Shown here piece after piece: positions 34,448-46,049 of a stretch of DNA of 64,000 bases (its first letter is position 1; each line of letters begins with the position of its first letter). The DNA is taken from the NCBI GenBank assembly GCA_023159155.1, contig JAJNNX010000016.1, positions 620,001 through 684,000 of the forward strand, written 5' to 3'. Under the pieces are notes generated by a model. The model made no database searches. It had not been told where the DNA came from and saw only the letters and a list, made by a program, of their open reading frames with translations. The translations under genes were made by a program, and so were the position numbers. This stretch comes from Ustulina deusta. Lineage: Eukaryota > Ascomycota > Sordariomycetes > Xylariales > Xylariaceae.

Positions 34448-36476
34448 TTACATGTCCTTCCTGTCAGCCAAACGAACCATAATAGGCGCTTTCCACCACA
34501 TTATGTAGCACCTAGATGCGGCTTCCCAGTCAAGATTCTTGTCGGTCAGCTCCCAATCATATTTGTATGCCATCTTGGCTAAACACAATGCCATTTCGAT
34601 AAACGCGAAACTGTTGGCAGCACCTAGTTAGGTAAAGCTTGTCAAGTAGTTCAGAATCCATCCTTTCACTCACTTTCTGCCGATGCACGCACGGTATCCA
34701 AGTGAAAATGGTTGGCTGGCTTCTTTGATATCGGTACATGCCGGGTCGATCCAGCGTTCTGGTTTAAAAGCATATGGATCGTGAAAATTAGCAGGGTCAT
34801 GCACTACCGTCCATGCGCTTGTATACACCTCGGTCTGTAATACACCAGTCAATCGGTCATATTCGGTGCTCAACTCCAAATACACTTACACCAGCGGGCA
34901 CGTAATGTCCGTCTATGAGAATACCCGGAGAAGTCCGTGGGAACCCCTGAGCACCAGATGGGTGTATGCGGAGTGCCTCCTGTATCACAGCCTGGAGATA
35001 AGGAAGTTGTAGTGCTGAGGTTGCGTCGATATCCTCATATGAATTGTATCGAGCTCTGATCTCGCTCATCATTTTTTCTCTACAACCAGGCGTCTTGAGT
35101 ACGTAAAATATTATAGATGAAAGAGTATGCGCAGTAGTTTCACCGCCAGCAATGCTATCAGTGAACGAAATATTAGCAGATCGCTATACGCTGGTCTAAG
35201 CAAAATGAGTGTGGGACTTACATCAGGGTAGAGGCATGGGCTGTCATTTCTTCACGGGAGACCTCGCCAGACTTAACCTTGCTTACCATGTTCGTCAGAA
35301 AGTCGTGTCGCGTGTTCTCAGCATTAAGTCGTCTAAGGCGCTTATTAGTAGATTAGAAATCCTCACGGTAGTTTCTTTACTTACTTCTGAACTTTCTCTC
35401 TGCTATATCCTGTGTGCTTGTTGCGGACCTTGACTGTAAGCGACGGCAAGATCCATTTACCAAGAGTAGCTAGAAAAGGAAATCGTCGTAGATTATCAAC
35501 AAGCGAGATCTCAAGGAGATGCTCAAGGATGAGATCAAGCCAAAAGTGATGCTTCCCTATACACGTCGATAGTCAACACCACACTGATGCAATAGCTTCT
35601 TTCGGGTTATCTTACCAGTCTCGACACAATGGAAGCCTTCCCCAAAAGCCATCTCACCAAGTATGTCAAATGTGGCCATTTCAAACCATTTCACAATATC
35701 AATACCCCCTGGTGTTTCACGACTTAGAGGCCCGACCTTCTCAATGAATCGGTCCCAGCATTTCTGTACCAACGCCTCTTGGGCATTGAGAGCCTTGGTA
35801 GAGAATGCCGCAAGAAGGTTTTTCTTCTTCAAAGCATGTTGCTGGGGGTCTCTCTCAGAGCCAATGCAACCTGTTTTGAAACCCGCTCCATATATATCAT
35901 AAAACTCGCCCTTGACAAGTTGGGATTGGCCAGGAGCCGGAAATCCGTAGATGGTTTTCCACGAATCGACTGATGCAAAAGAAAGCTCGTTCGGCGAGAC
36001 CCTAAAAACTGGCCCTATACACCAACTTTTATTTAGAAACACGTAGCTAGGCAATCAGCGGGTCATGATGTACCATATTTCTTATGCTGCCTTTCAATTG
36101 CTCGGTGGGAGCGGCCACGCATGGTATGCCAAAATCGCCAGAACTAGACCTCTTGCGTGAGCATGACCATTACCTGACAATATTATCATGGAAATAGTAA
36201 TAGAATACGTGGAATGAACATACTAAAGACACTCGGCCCCAGAACGGGCCGGGAAACTTCGCAAGGGGGTGGAAGTAAAGATTGTAAACCGCTTTTCCTA
36301 GTATATACGTCGTGGACTACGTGGGAGATCGAATTAGATGTGTCAACCTCAGAACAAACTTTTGCCAAGCTTACTAAAAATAACGTAGTAATGATAGCCC
36401 ATTGGAACGTAGCGCGAGTAGAACCATCTTTCAGGTTGGTGATTAATTGGAGAGAGTTCATATAAGCAACTGCCAT
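34448..36476 (-). CDS. Cytochrome P450, cluster P450 B
   Basis: ER-anchored haem monooxygenase of the fungal isotrichodermin-hydroxylase-like type. Nine exons assemble in frame: 36375-36476, 36224-36316, 36074-36143, 35616-36014, 35385-35556, 35222-35332, 34890-35154, 34674-34834, 34448-34610, giving 511 residues. Seen after splicing: membrane segment from WAIITTLFL into exon 2; YNLYFHPLAKFPGPFWGR; KKYGPVFRVSPNELSF; I-helix IAGGETTAHT; ExxR as EALR; FKPERW; haem motif FSLGYRACIGR, continued across intron 8 as NFAFIEMAL. Junctions 5 and 8 required choosing the later of two AG acceptors to hold frame. Its exon structure closely matches P450 D. It is divergent from P450 C across 500 bp. A role in oxidising the sesquiterpene is inferred. 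Confidence 0.9.
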
Positions 36477-36976
36477 TCTGATAAGATATAGGTAGATTGA
36501 ATCAGTTTTGCTTGTGTCAATTCGTCGTTGTCTGGAACAGGTATTCGTCACAATATTGGGTGTAACGCCTTTTATGATCCCCAACAAGAAGAAAAGCATT
36601 GTCTTTCCCACTTCTTCAAAGCAATCTAGATGGGAGTGGCATTATTAGCAAATCTATTGTTGATTCGCGCCTTAGGGGTCAACTTGTCACCTGTCAGATC
36701 TCGTGCACACATCACACATCGGACCGGGAGGCTTGTCGCCAGATCGGGAGATTGCCGCATAGCCCTAAAAACGTAAATGGAGCACACGCTAGTCTAGACT
36801 CGGCCCGGGGTCGTCCCTTGGCCGCTCACTACACTGACGCTCTTGGTTATGTATTGATTTAGCAACAGCCGAGATGACCATTAGTATCGAACATCTCCCG
36901 CCCCTGTTCTTAGTTGTAGACAGAAGATGTGACGGCCCATCCTTAATGGAGACTCAAGAGCCCAGTTGTGATCGCT
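36477..36976. other. Bidirectional promoter region P450 B / P450 C
   Basis: 500 bp between two divergent P450 starts, presumably a shared promoter. It contains CGG/CCG-bearing patches (for example TCGGCCCGGGG near 36800) that could bind a Zn2Cys6 regulator, but I cannot establish a site by eye. Confidence 0.5.
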
Positions 36977-38864
36977 ATGGCATCGTTCTCGCTATTCCTA
37001 GTTGCACTGATCATTGTCACACACACCATCTACACACTATTCAGCTTAATCAATAACATCGGCAAGGCTAGAGGGATTGGCTTGCCATATACGTTAACCC
37101 CAATCCACGAGCTCGAACGCTGGGCATATCTCACAGACCCGATCCTCCGTTGGTATTATCGAGGATATCTGCTGCAAGAGAAAGGATGGCCTCGATGGGC
37201 CCGTTTCATGATAAAGGACTGGCATTACGAGGACAAAGGGCGAGCACATCGCGAGTATGGACCGCTGTTCATCGTCGTCTCGCCTAGAGGAATGGTGTGT
37301 TATGTTGCAGATAGTCATGCGGCGCTACACATTGGCACCAAGCGAAGAGTCTTTGTCAAGCCACCGGACAAAATGAGTATGGTCACTTTTCTTTAAGATC
37401 AGACTCTTATACTGACCATTATAGCAGAAATGCTTGAACCATTTGGTCCTAATATTGGATCAACAGAGGGAGACCTCTGGAAAATTCATTCGCGAATTGC
37501 TTCACCGTCTTTCGACGAATATACTCAGAAACTTGTCTGGACTGAGACCCAGCGTCATACATCCCTGTTAATGTCATCGTGGTCAGCAAGCCGTGGCTTT
37601 GCATTCGAAAAGGGTGTCTATACTCTGACGATGGATGTTATGGGAGCCGTTAGTTTTGGCCAGCAATCCGAGGAAAATAATTGTGAAGAAGAGCTGCTCC
37701 CAAAAGGGCATAAATTACCCCTGCTGGGAGCGCTCCGAGGAGTAATCATGCATCTGCCTCATATCCTTCTAGTCCCAAAGACTCTATTACGTTACTCGTG
37801 GCTGGGGGTCTACACGGCGTACGTTGAACTAGAGCAGTATATGGACGAACTTCTAGTTCAAGGGACGAAAGATCTTAGTAAGGGCTCAGTCGGCTCGAGG
37901 AGTAAGGAAAATCTTTTGAAAGCAATTCTGAGGTCGAGCAAGGAGAACGAGGAGAAATTGTCTGGTGCCATGGGCGCCAAAGTAAGTTTGACGAACGAAG
38001 AGATCAAAGGCAATCTCTTCATTTTCCTCCTCGCAGGTAGGTATCTCAACACCTCTCGTGGGGATCTGTGCTGATATAAGTTTTGCAAGGGTATGATACG
38101 ACTGCAAATACTATTATATATGCTTGCATAATACTAGCATTGTACCCCGATATCCAGGGCAAGGTTCTCAATGAAGTCAGAGAATTTCAAAAGACAAATG
38201 ACATTCTCAATAAATCCAGCTCGGAGTATCTAGCCATGTTCCCATACCTCTTGGCCTTCATGGTAAGTAATTCAAGGATCAGCAGGGCTTGTTGTAAGTG
38301 AGTAACCGGGCTGACACCTCACAGCATGAGATCTTGCGAGTGTTTCCAGTCATCATACCTATCGCTCGCCAGACAGTGGGAGCCCAACAGTTAGCAACTA
38401 GGTCAGAGGGCTTTGATCGCCAAAGCGTTACTCTACCTGGAGGAATGGATGTTGTGATAAACAATACTGCTATCCATTTTTCCGAGTCGTACTGGCCCTC
38501 TCCTGATGTTATTGACCCGCGAAGATGGTTGGTTCGCGACTCTCAGTCGTTCGATCCTTCAAAACCACTAACAAAAGAACAAGAGGTGGATATTCAAAAA
38601 TGTGTATTTTCCACCCAGGGCAATGCTAAAGGGACTTTCATGACGTTCGGTGAGGGGCCAAGGGCATGTTTGGGGCGCAACTTCGCCAAAGTAGAGTTCG
38701 TTGCCTTCTTCTCGCGTCTCTTGCAGAACCACCGCCTGGAGCTTAAGGGCGATATAAACCCTAGACAGGTAGAGCGGGACTTACGTCTACTCAGTGGCGG
38801 ATCGCCCGTCACCTTGATTCCGCCACACTCAGTTAATGTCAAACTAATCCCACAGGAGGCTTAG
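36977..38864 (+). CDS. Cytochrome P450 (CYP3/CYP4-like), cluster P450 C
   Basis: Haem monooxygenase. Four exons, 36977-37376, 37425-38036, 38090-38262 and 38325-38864 (phases 1, 1, 0), give 574 residues. The first ATG, giving MASFSLFLVALIIV, supplies an N-terminal membrane anchor. Seen after splicing: I-helix FLLAGYDTTANT, formed across intron 2; ExxR as EILR right after intron 3; PRRW in place of PERW; haem motif MTFGEGPRACLGR; and a C-terminal RxxxFSxL-like helix. It differs clearly from P450 B and D in gene structure and motifs, so the cluster draws on at least three P450 lineages. Multi-step oxidation of a methyl group to aldehyde or acid is one plausible role, but nothing in the sequence fixes the regiochemistry. 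Confidence 0.92.
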
Positions 38865-39338
38865 AACATAATTTTACCTTTATGGACAGAATCCCTTCTA
38901 GTCGGCATATTAATAATACACACCTCATCGATTTTTGTCACTGAAGCTGAAGAGAAAGAAGCGAAAATAAAAAAGGTTAGACTACTGTATTCCGGAACAT
39001 AAAAGGTCCGGTAGGGATAGGAGATAAATATGGGATAAGTTACTGCCTCAGATGGGTAAGACAGAAATGCCGGTAAACTAATGTAGGACCTGACGTCGTA
39101 TTCAAATAGCGGGCGCAAAAGCTGCGGTTGCGTTTCAATACATGACATTAGTCCCTTCGAGCATTTCCGGAGTTTCCCTCATTTAGACTAGGTTAGATAA
39201 CTCGACGCCACCTCATGCAACATTAAAGGCTTTTTCAACCTCGTTTACTGGTTACTCGTACCTCAGGTTGCTTTCTCACCTGTTTGCCGCCGATTCCATT
39301 GCTCTCTACCCTCCATCTCCTTGTATCATATTCACACT
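38865..39338. other. Intergenic region between P450 C and MFS transporter
   Basis: 474 bp with the P450 3' flank and transporter promoter, including a pyrimidine-rich stretch just before the start codon. No gene is seen. Confidence 0.5.
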
Positions 39339-41454
39339 ATGAAATCGACCAAGCTTGATTACGTTGACCAACCCAGCTTCTTGCGTGAAGTGATGGAGGC
39401 CACACACCAACTCGATACCGAATTCAGCGCTCAGCCGCAGAGTCCTAATTCGCAGGGTTCTGCTCAGGTCACTAAACTCAGCGATCAAAGCGTCGAAGGG
39501 TTTCTAACAACTCAAGAATTCACCAGTGAAAGAGTTGTAACCCGTCATCAGCAGCATGATTTCGAGAAAAAGTCTGCCGACACTGCCGCTCAAGCTGCCT
39601 CACGTGAGGACAATAAGGAGACTGAGCAGAGTCAAAATCCAGCCCAAGGCAATTTAGAAAATGGAGACTTCATCAGCCATCCGACCGAAACGGGGATTGA
39701 ACCAGAAGAGTACCCGAGCACCTGGAAGGCCACGCTACTCACCATTGGATTATGTCTAGTCACATTCGCGACTGCGGTCGACAATACAATCATTGGTATT
39801 TATGTCTTGTAAACCTGAAAAGGCAGTATAAGGAACCGATTGACTTACATAGTTTATAGCGACCGCGATCCCCAGCATCACGGAAGAATTCCACTCTCTC
39901 AACGACATCGGCTGGTACGCGAGCTCGTATCTCTTGGCCAGCACAGCACTGCAGCCCTCGTTTGGGAAGGTTTACACCCACTTCAATATCAAATGGGTTT
40001 ACCTTGCCGCACTGGTTGTTTTCGAGGTCGGGTCTGTCGTTGCAGCGACAGCTAAAAGTTCTATAGTTTTGATCATTGGCAGAGTCGTTGCAGGGCTAGG
40101 CGGTGGTGGGTTGACGTCGGGAGGCTCTACAATACTATCACAAGCGGTATCTATCGAAAAACGTGCCGTCTTTAACAGCGCTTTCGCAAGTACATTTGGG
40201 AGTAAGAACCGGCCTATCTGGAATTAGCTGGCACATAGGATGCTAACAACCCGGATTTAGTTGCGTCAGTGGTTGGTCCACTCCTTGGTGGTGTTCTTAC
40301 TGACAGATTGTCCTGGAGGTTGGTGTTCTACTCATATTCTTCTAATAAGCCTAAGTCTAACCTTAAATCCCTGGTAGGTGGTGTTTTTGGATCAACCTGC
40401 CCATTGGAGGAGTGGCCTTTATCGCCGTACTATTCGTCTTCAGGTTACCGAAGCGAGCAAGATCCTCTTTATCTGTCAAGGAACGCCTGCGGAAGCTAGA
40501 TTTTTTGGGAGCCTTTTTTTTAGTTCCAGGCGTCGTGAGCCTCCTGTTAGCCCTCAATTGGGGAGGAATTGACTATCCCTGGAGCGACTCGAGGGTTTGG
40601 GGGACTCTTCTTGGTTTTGGTCTCATCACAGCAGTATTCATTGGAACGCAACTCTATCGAGGCGAAGAGTGAGTAAAGCTCTGGCAAATGTTGGAACATA
40701 CTACTGACTAAGGTGCAGTGCTACTATACCGCCACGGGTCGTGGCCCGACGCGAAGTTTTCACCAGTGTACTCTTTCAAGCTATCTTTACCATGGGACTT
40801 TATGCCCACTTTTACTATCTGCCGTTTTACTTCCAAGTCGTCCAAGGAACGAGCGCGATGAACTCGGGCATACGAACCATCCCTTACGTCGCCGGCCTCT
40901 CACTTCTAGCCATCGTGGCTGGGATAGGGGTGAGAATCATCGGCTATTACGCTCCGTTCGCGTTGTTTGGCTCGGCCGCTTTCACAGTTGGTGCAGGTTT
41001 GATGTACACATTGCAAGTCAATACATCGCAGCCTAAATGGGTCGGATACCAAGTCCTGGCTGGCGGCGGCGCAGGTGCTGCCTTCCAGATGCCACTGTTG
41101 GCAGTACAGTCCTCGCTTCCAGAGAAAGATGTTCCTACCGGCAACGCACTTGTTGGTTTTTTTCTGACGCTGGGTTCAAGTATTGGCGTCTCTATTGCCC
41201 AGAACATATTTTCTAGCAGTCTTCGAGCAGCGCTGAGCGCGATTGAAGGAATCGATCCGGAGGCAATCATCGCCGCAGGTGCCGCTGGAGCTCGAAGAGC
41301 TACACCGCCAGCCCTGTTGCCCGATGTGTTAAAAGCATATGACCGCGCAGTTATGACAACTTTCATTTACCCGATAGCGACGGGAGGACTGGGATTTATA
41401 GTGACCCTCTTTTGGAGATGGACGTCGTTGAAGAGCAAGAAGGCGTCTCAGTAA
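39339..41454 (+). CDS. MFS drug:H+ antiporter (DHA2/14-TM type), probable product exporter
   Basis: Proton-driven efflux pump of the plasma or vesicle membrane. Five exons, 39339-39795, 39860-40201, 40261-40318, 40378-40668 and 40719-41454 (phases 1, 1, 2, 2), give 627 residues. A long hydrophilic N-terminus of about 130 residues rich in Q, E and S precedes TM1. Seen directly: TM1 with LVTFATAVDNTIIATAIPSI, across intron 1; the LxGRVxxGxGGGG-type block as LIIGRVVAGLGGGG; GPLLGGVLTDRLSWRWCFW, the family motif interrupted by intron 3; and WINLPIGGVAF. This pattern matches DHA2 transporters such as those in aflatoxin-type clusters. Export or self-protection is inferred from the context. Confidence 0.93.
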
Positions 41455-41767
41455 TCGCATTTTTTACATCTTGACTAACTATCCACGGAGTATTATATGA
41501 GGATAGGCAATACTATATATGCTGGAAGACTCAGTGTATCCAAACATTAGACATAATAATAATATAATAAGGAAATTGAAAAAATATGCCAACTATTATG
41601 CCCCATCATGCCCCATTATGCAGTAGTAAGTATCGGCATAAGCTCTAGCGCAGTCAATTGATTTCAAGATCTCACCAAGTTAGAGGACACTTAGGCACGC
41701 GTAGAGATGGAACTGATATATTAACACACTATATAACAACCTAGAGTGCTCAACCACTCCGAAGCAG
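41455..41767. other. Convergent intergenic region
   Basis: 313 bp AT-rich sequence between the transporter and SDR 3' ends, with a short repeated TATGCCCCATCATGCCCCAT patch near 41596. No gene is seen. Confidence 0.5.
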
Positions 41768-42808
41768 TTAAGGATGTTCCTCTTTTGGACGGAAGTCTGT
41801 CGCAGCCTGTTGCAGTCGAGTCAAGCGCAGGTTTTCCTGGCCGAACCAGAATGGTCGCAGGTCGGCCAGCGGCTCCTCTATCTCAGTATAGCATTCTCCG
41901 AGTGTCAATATAACCCGCCCGTTCCACCTCTCTTGAGTCCAGACTTCCTTCTCTGTCTCCTTTCCGTATACCTCAACGCGCCTACGCTGGTGTGCGGTAG
42001 CGGAATGGACCAAAGCAAGGCCGACGAAGTCGGAAGTGCTAACCGGCAGTCCCATTGCTATAATCGGCGCCGCTAGATGCTCAGGCAGTAGCTTCGTGAG
42101 CGTAGCAGCAGGAGCTACACCATTGATCGTGATACCGTCTTTGACAACAACGGATCGTAAAGCTCGAATCATTCCTACAAGCTGGATTGGAAAGTTAGTC
42201 TTAGTTGTGTCTATCAATCATCGCGCATATCAAGCAAGGGAAAACATACTGCAAGCTTAGTCCCCGCGAATACAGGCAAGGATTGCTCGGGCGCGTATGC
42301 CGTTGCGCTGGTCGTGATGACAATACTTCCGGGGATCTTGTTCTTGCGCATCGACGCCCACGCCAGCTTCACCAAATTCGCCACTGCCCTAAAGTTGATG
42401 TCGAGAACGGCGTATGACGGCTCTTGTAGTTTGCCATCATCGTCAAATGCATCGGCGAAATAGTCGATCTCTTCGGAGATGCCCGCATTGGCGAACGCGA
42501 AGTCGATTCGGGGTATTTGGTCAAAAATATCACGAAGTTGCTCCCATTTGGTCACGTCGCATTTGTGGAAGCGAAGGTTACCCGAGGGTAGCGGACCGGA
42601 TGTTTCGTTGAGGTCCAGAATGTGCACTTCGGCTCCCTTTCTCGCGAGGATCAAAGCCGTTGACAGCCCAATCCCAGAGGAACCGCCTTCCAGCACGGGT
42701 TAATGCAAAGTGGTCAACTGAGTTACTCATTTTAGACGAACCTGTTATTAGAGCGACTTTGCCCTCCAAAGACGGAATTGAGCTTTCGTTAATCGTGAGC
42801 GCTGCCAT
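41768..42808 (-). CDS. Short-chain dehydrogenase-like protein with Phe in place of the catalytic Tyr
   Basis: Rossmann-fold SDR family member. Three exons, 42742-42808, 42250-42686 and 41768-42181 (phases 1, 0), give 305 residues. Seen: cofactor loop [10 protein letters not shown] across intron 1; HILDLNET, with Asp after beta-2 suggesting NAD(H) preference; FHKCDVT; NAG as FANAGIS; and a Ser in [10 protein letters not shown]. The position expected to read YxxxK reads F-A-G-T-K (codons TTC GCG GGG ACT AAG), so the catalytic Tyr is replaced by Phe while Lys is kept. The C-terminus carries an extra segment of about 60 residues, ending in a polar tail, compared with typical SDRs of about 250-280. 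It may use another proton donor, be a binding protein, or be inactive. The frame is intact, so it is not an obvious pseudogene. Confidence 0.88.
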
Positions 42809-43287
42809 GGTCTAGTCGTACACCAATCGTCGAGATTGCTTGTTAATCGCTCTACGCGTCAACAGCGTCACTGGGTCGACACATCTTTTTATTCTCCATT
42901 CTAGCGGCGATTGACTATTTGGGATATCTCCGTCACGTACGAGAAGCTTCGCTATGTTTATCGATCTAGGAGACTAGTCCATGATTTAGGAAGGATCGCA
43001 CTGGCAAGTCTCGTCGCTGGTGGGGGATCTGGTTCCGGCGTTTTGAGGGGACATAAGAAAATGACAACTACAAACTATGAGATGTTGCAATTAGAATCTC
43101 CCCTTTCGATATTAAAAATAGCAGATAATGATGTTACAACTTAAGGATATGTATCATATCAATCCACGCACAGGCACAGCGATATGAATTCCAGCTACAT
43201 TACTAACATGACTACACTTGACAATCTAGCTAGCTTGCCCGCACCATTTCCGAGGCCCATGTAAATGGTGGCATTCATACAAGTTCC
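42809..43287. other. Intergenic region between SDR and P450 D
   Basis: 479 bp with the SDR promoter and the P450 D 3' flank. No gene is supported. Confidence 0.5.
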
Positions 43288-45258
43288 TTACACTCCCTCA
43301 ACATTTACGACCCTATGCCGGGCTTTGGCTCTCATTTTGGGCTTTTGCCATAGTGTCTGCATTCGAGAGTCTGCATGCCAATCGATGGATTTATCAAGCA
43401 GTTCCAGGTCATATTTCCAAATGATTTTAGCCATGATCAGCCGCAATTCCAACAATCCGAGGCTAGCACAGATGAACTTAGTTCCACACGGGACGAAAGG
43501 TAACGCAGGAAATTCGGCTTACCTTTTCCCCATGCATCCTCTGCTTCCAAGAGAAAACGGCTGTGCCGCGTCGAGAATGTCCCGCGGTTTACCCCCTAGC
43601 CACCTTTCCGGGACGAAGTGTGTTGGGTCCTGGAAGTTTGCTGGATCCATGCTAGCAGAATAGGGGCTCGTGTAGACGACAGTCTGGAATTGTTAGCTGA
43701 AGGAAGATAGCATTATAAGTCTTGCTCAATTGGAGGCACATACTCCTCCTGGAAGAAAGCTGCCAGCAACGGACTCGCCGGGCGAAGGAACGACTCGGGG
43801 GAGGGCGAACGGCAATGGAGGATAAATTCTCATCGCTTCCAACATGACTGCCTTCAGGTACCGAAGACGCTGAGTAGATTTACCGGTAATCTCGTCGTAG
43901 CTGTTAAAGCTCGATCGAATCTCTTCCTGTAATGCTTTCATGATTTCAGGATTACGAAGTAAGTAGTAGGTCATTGTGGCCAGGGCCGTGGCTGTAGTTT
44001 CACTTCCAGCTATTACCTTTGTGAAGGTTCTTAGACAGCGGCAACATATTTTTGGCTATTGGGGGATTACTTACAAAGTCAGAAGTATGGGCTGCTAGCT
44101 GTAAAACGGAAACACCTTTCTCGACCCGGTCTTCCAAAAGCCGCGTCAGAAAGTCTTTCCTCGAGGACTCACGTGCAATACGCCTAGTGTATTTTTAGTT
44201 GATACGTTACAAGGATGGAGGCAGGTGTCTGCTAACCGCTCGACAAGGTCTATTGCCATCTCTTCGTTTGATCCCGTGTCTGCCGTTAACTTCTTGATTT
44301 GATAGTGCAGGAGAATTGTGAGGATTTTGCCGGCAGTGGGAAATCGCTTGAACACATCCACTAAGGCGCCCTGTTTGAGGGCTCCGAGGATAATTGAAAT
44401 CCAGGGGTGTGGCTCGGCTATGCCGATCCTGTGTTAATACCATAACCACAAGCAACTACGGAGAGACTTACGACTCTCGATTGCGCCAAATGACTCTCCG
44501 AATGCCAGGTCGCCGATGATATCGAATGTGAGCATCTCGTAACCTTTGGTCAGGTCCCAGTCATCTGGCTGCTTGGGCAGCAGCTCCACAAACTTGTCGA
44601 TACTCTGTGAAATCAGATCCTCCTGTTCGTTTAATGCACGATCGGAAAACGCAGAGGAGAGGTAGTGCCGCATCTCTGCGTGAACTTGCGGCTGACGTTC
44701 GCTGACAATCGAATGAACTCCTCGGCCCGCAAAACTTCCTCCATCGTAGAATCCGCTTTTTATGAACGTTTTCTGGGTTTTACGAGAGGCGTAAATATCT
44801 TTCCAGGATTCTGCGGTGTTGAAAGAAACCTCGTTCGGTGCTACTCGCACGATGGGACCTACCGCATAGTCAGAAGTCTGAATAAACAATAACTTAGTCT
44901 CCTCAACCCTGCGGGTATCAAGACTCACCGTACTTAAGATGCAAATCATGTATTTTAAACGGCTGGCGACCGCCTAGAAACCAGTAGCTATATGGAATCT
45001 GTCGTAGAAACGTTATAAATAGAGTTAAGGTGAGGAGCCACGAGCTGCCTTACATTGCTAACGGCAGCGAGCTTCGGTCCCGGGAGATGAGCTAATGGAT
45101 GGTAAAGGAGGTTGTAGATAATGTTCACTACTAGACTCAATAGAGACTAACGCTGTTAGTCTTTGCCTTGATAGTCAACATGGGAAACTTACTGCGATAG
45201 CGAACAGAAGAGCCAAGTAGGCCCATAGCCCTCCGGCCCAGATTACAGATAAGTGCAT
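43288..45258 (-). CDS. Cytochrome P450, cluster P450 D (sister of P450 B)
   Basis: ER-anchored haem monooxygenase. Nine exons in frame: 45193-45258, 45054-45146, 44929-44998, 44472-44858, 44237-44417, 44075-44183, 43744-44016, 43523-43683, 43288-43462; 504 residues. Seen after splicing: N-terminal membrane segment GLWAYLALLFAIASLLSLVV; YNLLYHPLAHLPGPKLAAV; YGPIVRVAPNEVSF; I-helix VIAGSETTATA; ExxR as EAMR with RIYPPLPFALPR; FVPERW; haem motif FSLGSRGCMGKSLG, completed across intron 8. For intron 4 the acceptor giving SPEPHPWIS keeps frame; an acceptor 17 nt earlier runs into a stop. Exons 2, 3 and 8 have exactly the lengths found in P450 B (93, 70, 161 nt), indicating duplication. It is divergent from the polyketide synthase, sharing a promoter region of about 790 bp. 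Confidence 0.9.
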
Positions 45259-46049
45259 TTTGGGGTTTCGAAGTTTACAAACAATCACCAGGAACTTTAG
45301 ATTTTGGGACTAGCGAGGGCGGGCACGTGTACATGTATGATATACAGATATGCGTCGCTGAGGAGATTCCCCGTTGGAGTCTCCTGTAGGGTTACATTGC
45401 CCACCTAGGGAGGAATTGAAGCTACGTGTTCGCCCGGGTGCAATAGAGTTGTATTATGGGCTTTGATTTCTAGTTTCGGCACTCAGCTTGCTTGCCTGTG
45501 CACACGAAATGAGATTATTGCACATGGTTCGCCAAGAGATCTGCGGCACTTAGCCTAGTACAGCAGCAGTAGTTCACCCGGAGGTTACTACTTGCAGGGT
45601 CCCAAATTTTGGGGCTATTGGACAGTAAACGTATGAAGCCATTTCCGGTTAATGAGTCTAACTAGCATTTAAATTTGATAGCTTTCAATCATTCTGTTCA
45701 ACGCCGGCCGGAGTCCCTTTCATCAGTATAAGCAAGGTCGGGTATGACCGTAAGAGGTAAGCACCGGAATCGTCTCAGTAGCTGCCTACCAACGTCGGCG
45801 TGGGTTGCGACTCGATTCGGCTGAACAAGTCCGGAGAAGACGTGCTAGTATAGGGAGGCCGGGATGAGACCAGTCCGAGTTATGCAACTAGATAGACTTC
45901 ATGTACGGTCGCTCAGCTTTATAGATCTAGGGCCATACCCCAAGGCTTGATAGCAAGATTTGCTTGTAGTTGAAGTAGAGGAAACACACGACTGTAAAAA
46001 CAACCAACAACTCACGCAATACATGCGAAGTAACACCCTGTAATCCTCC
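45259..46049. other. Bidirectional promoter region P450 D / polyketide synthase
   Basis: 791 bp between divergent starts. It contains several CGG/CCG groups (for example ACGCCGGCCGGAG near 45702 and a CGACTCGATTCGG patch near 45808) compatible with Zn2Cys6 binding but not diagnostic. No gene is seen. Confidence 0.5.

Noticed and set aside
36599..36862. Open frame between P450 B and P450 C
   Set aside because: It occupies the shared promoter region and has no motif or splice support.
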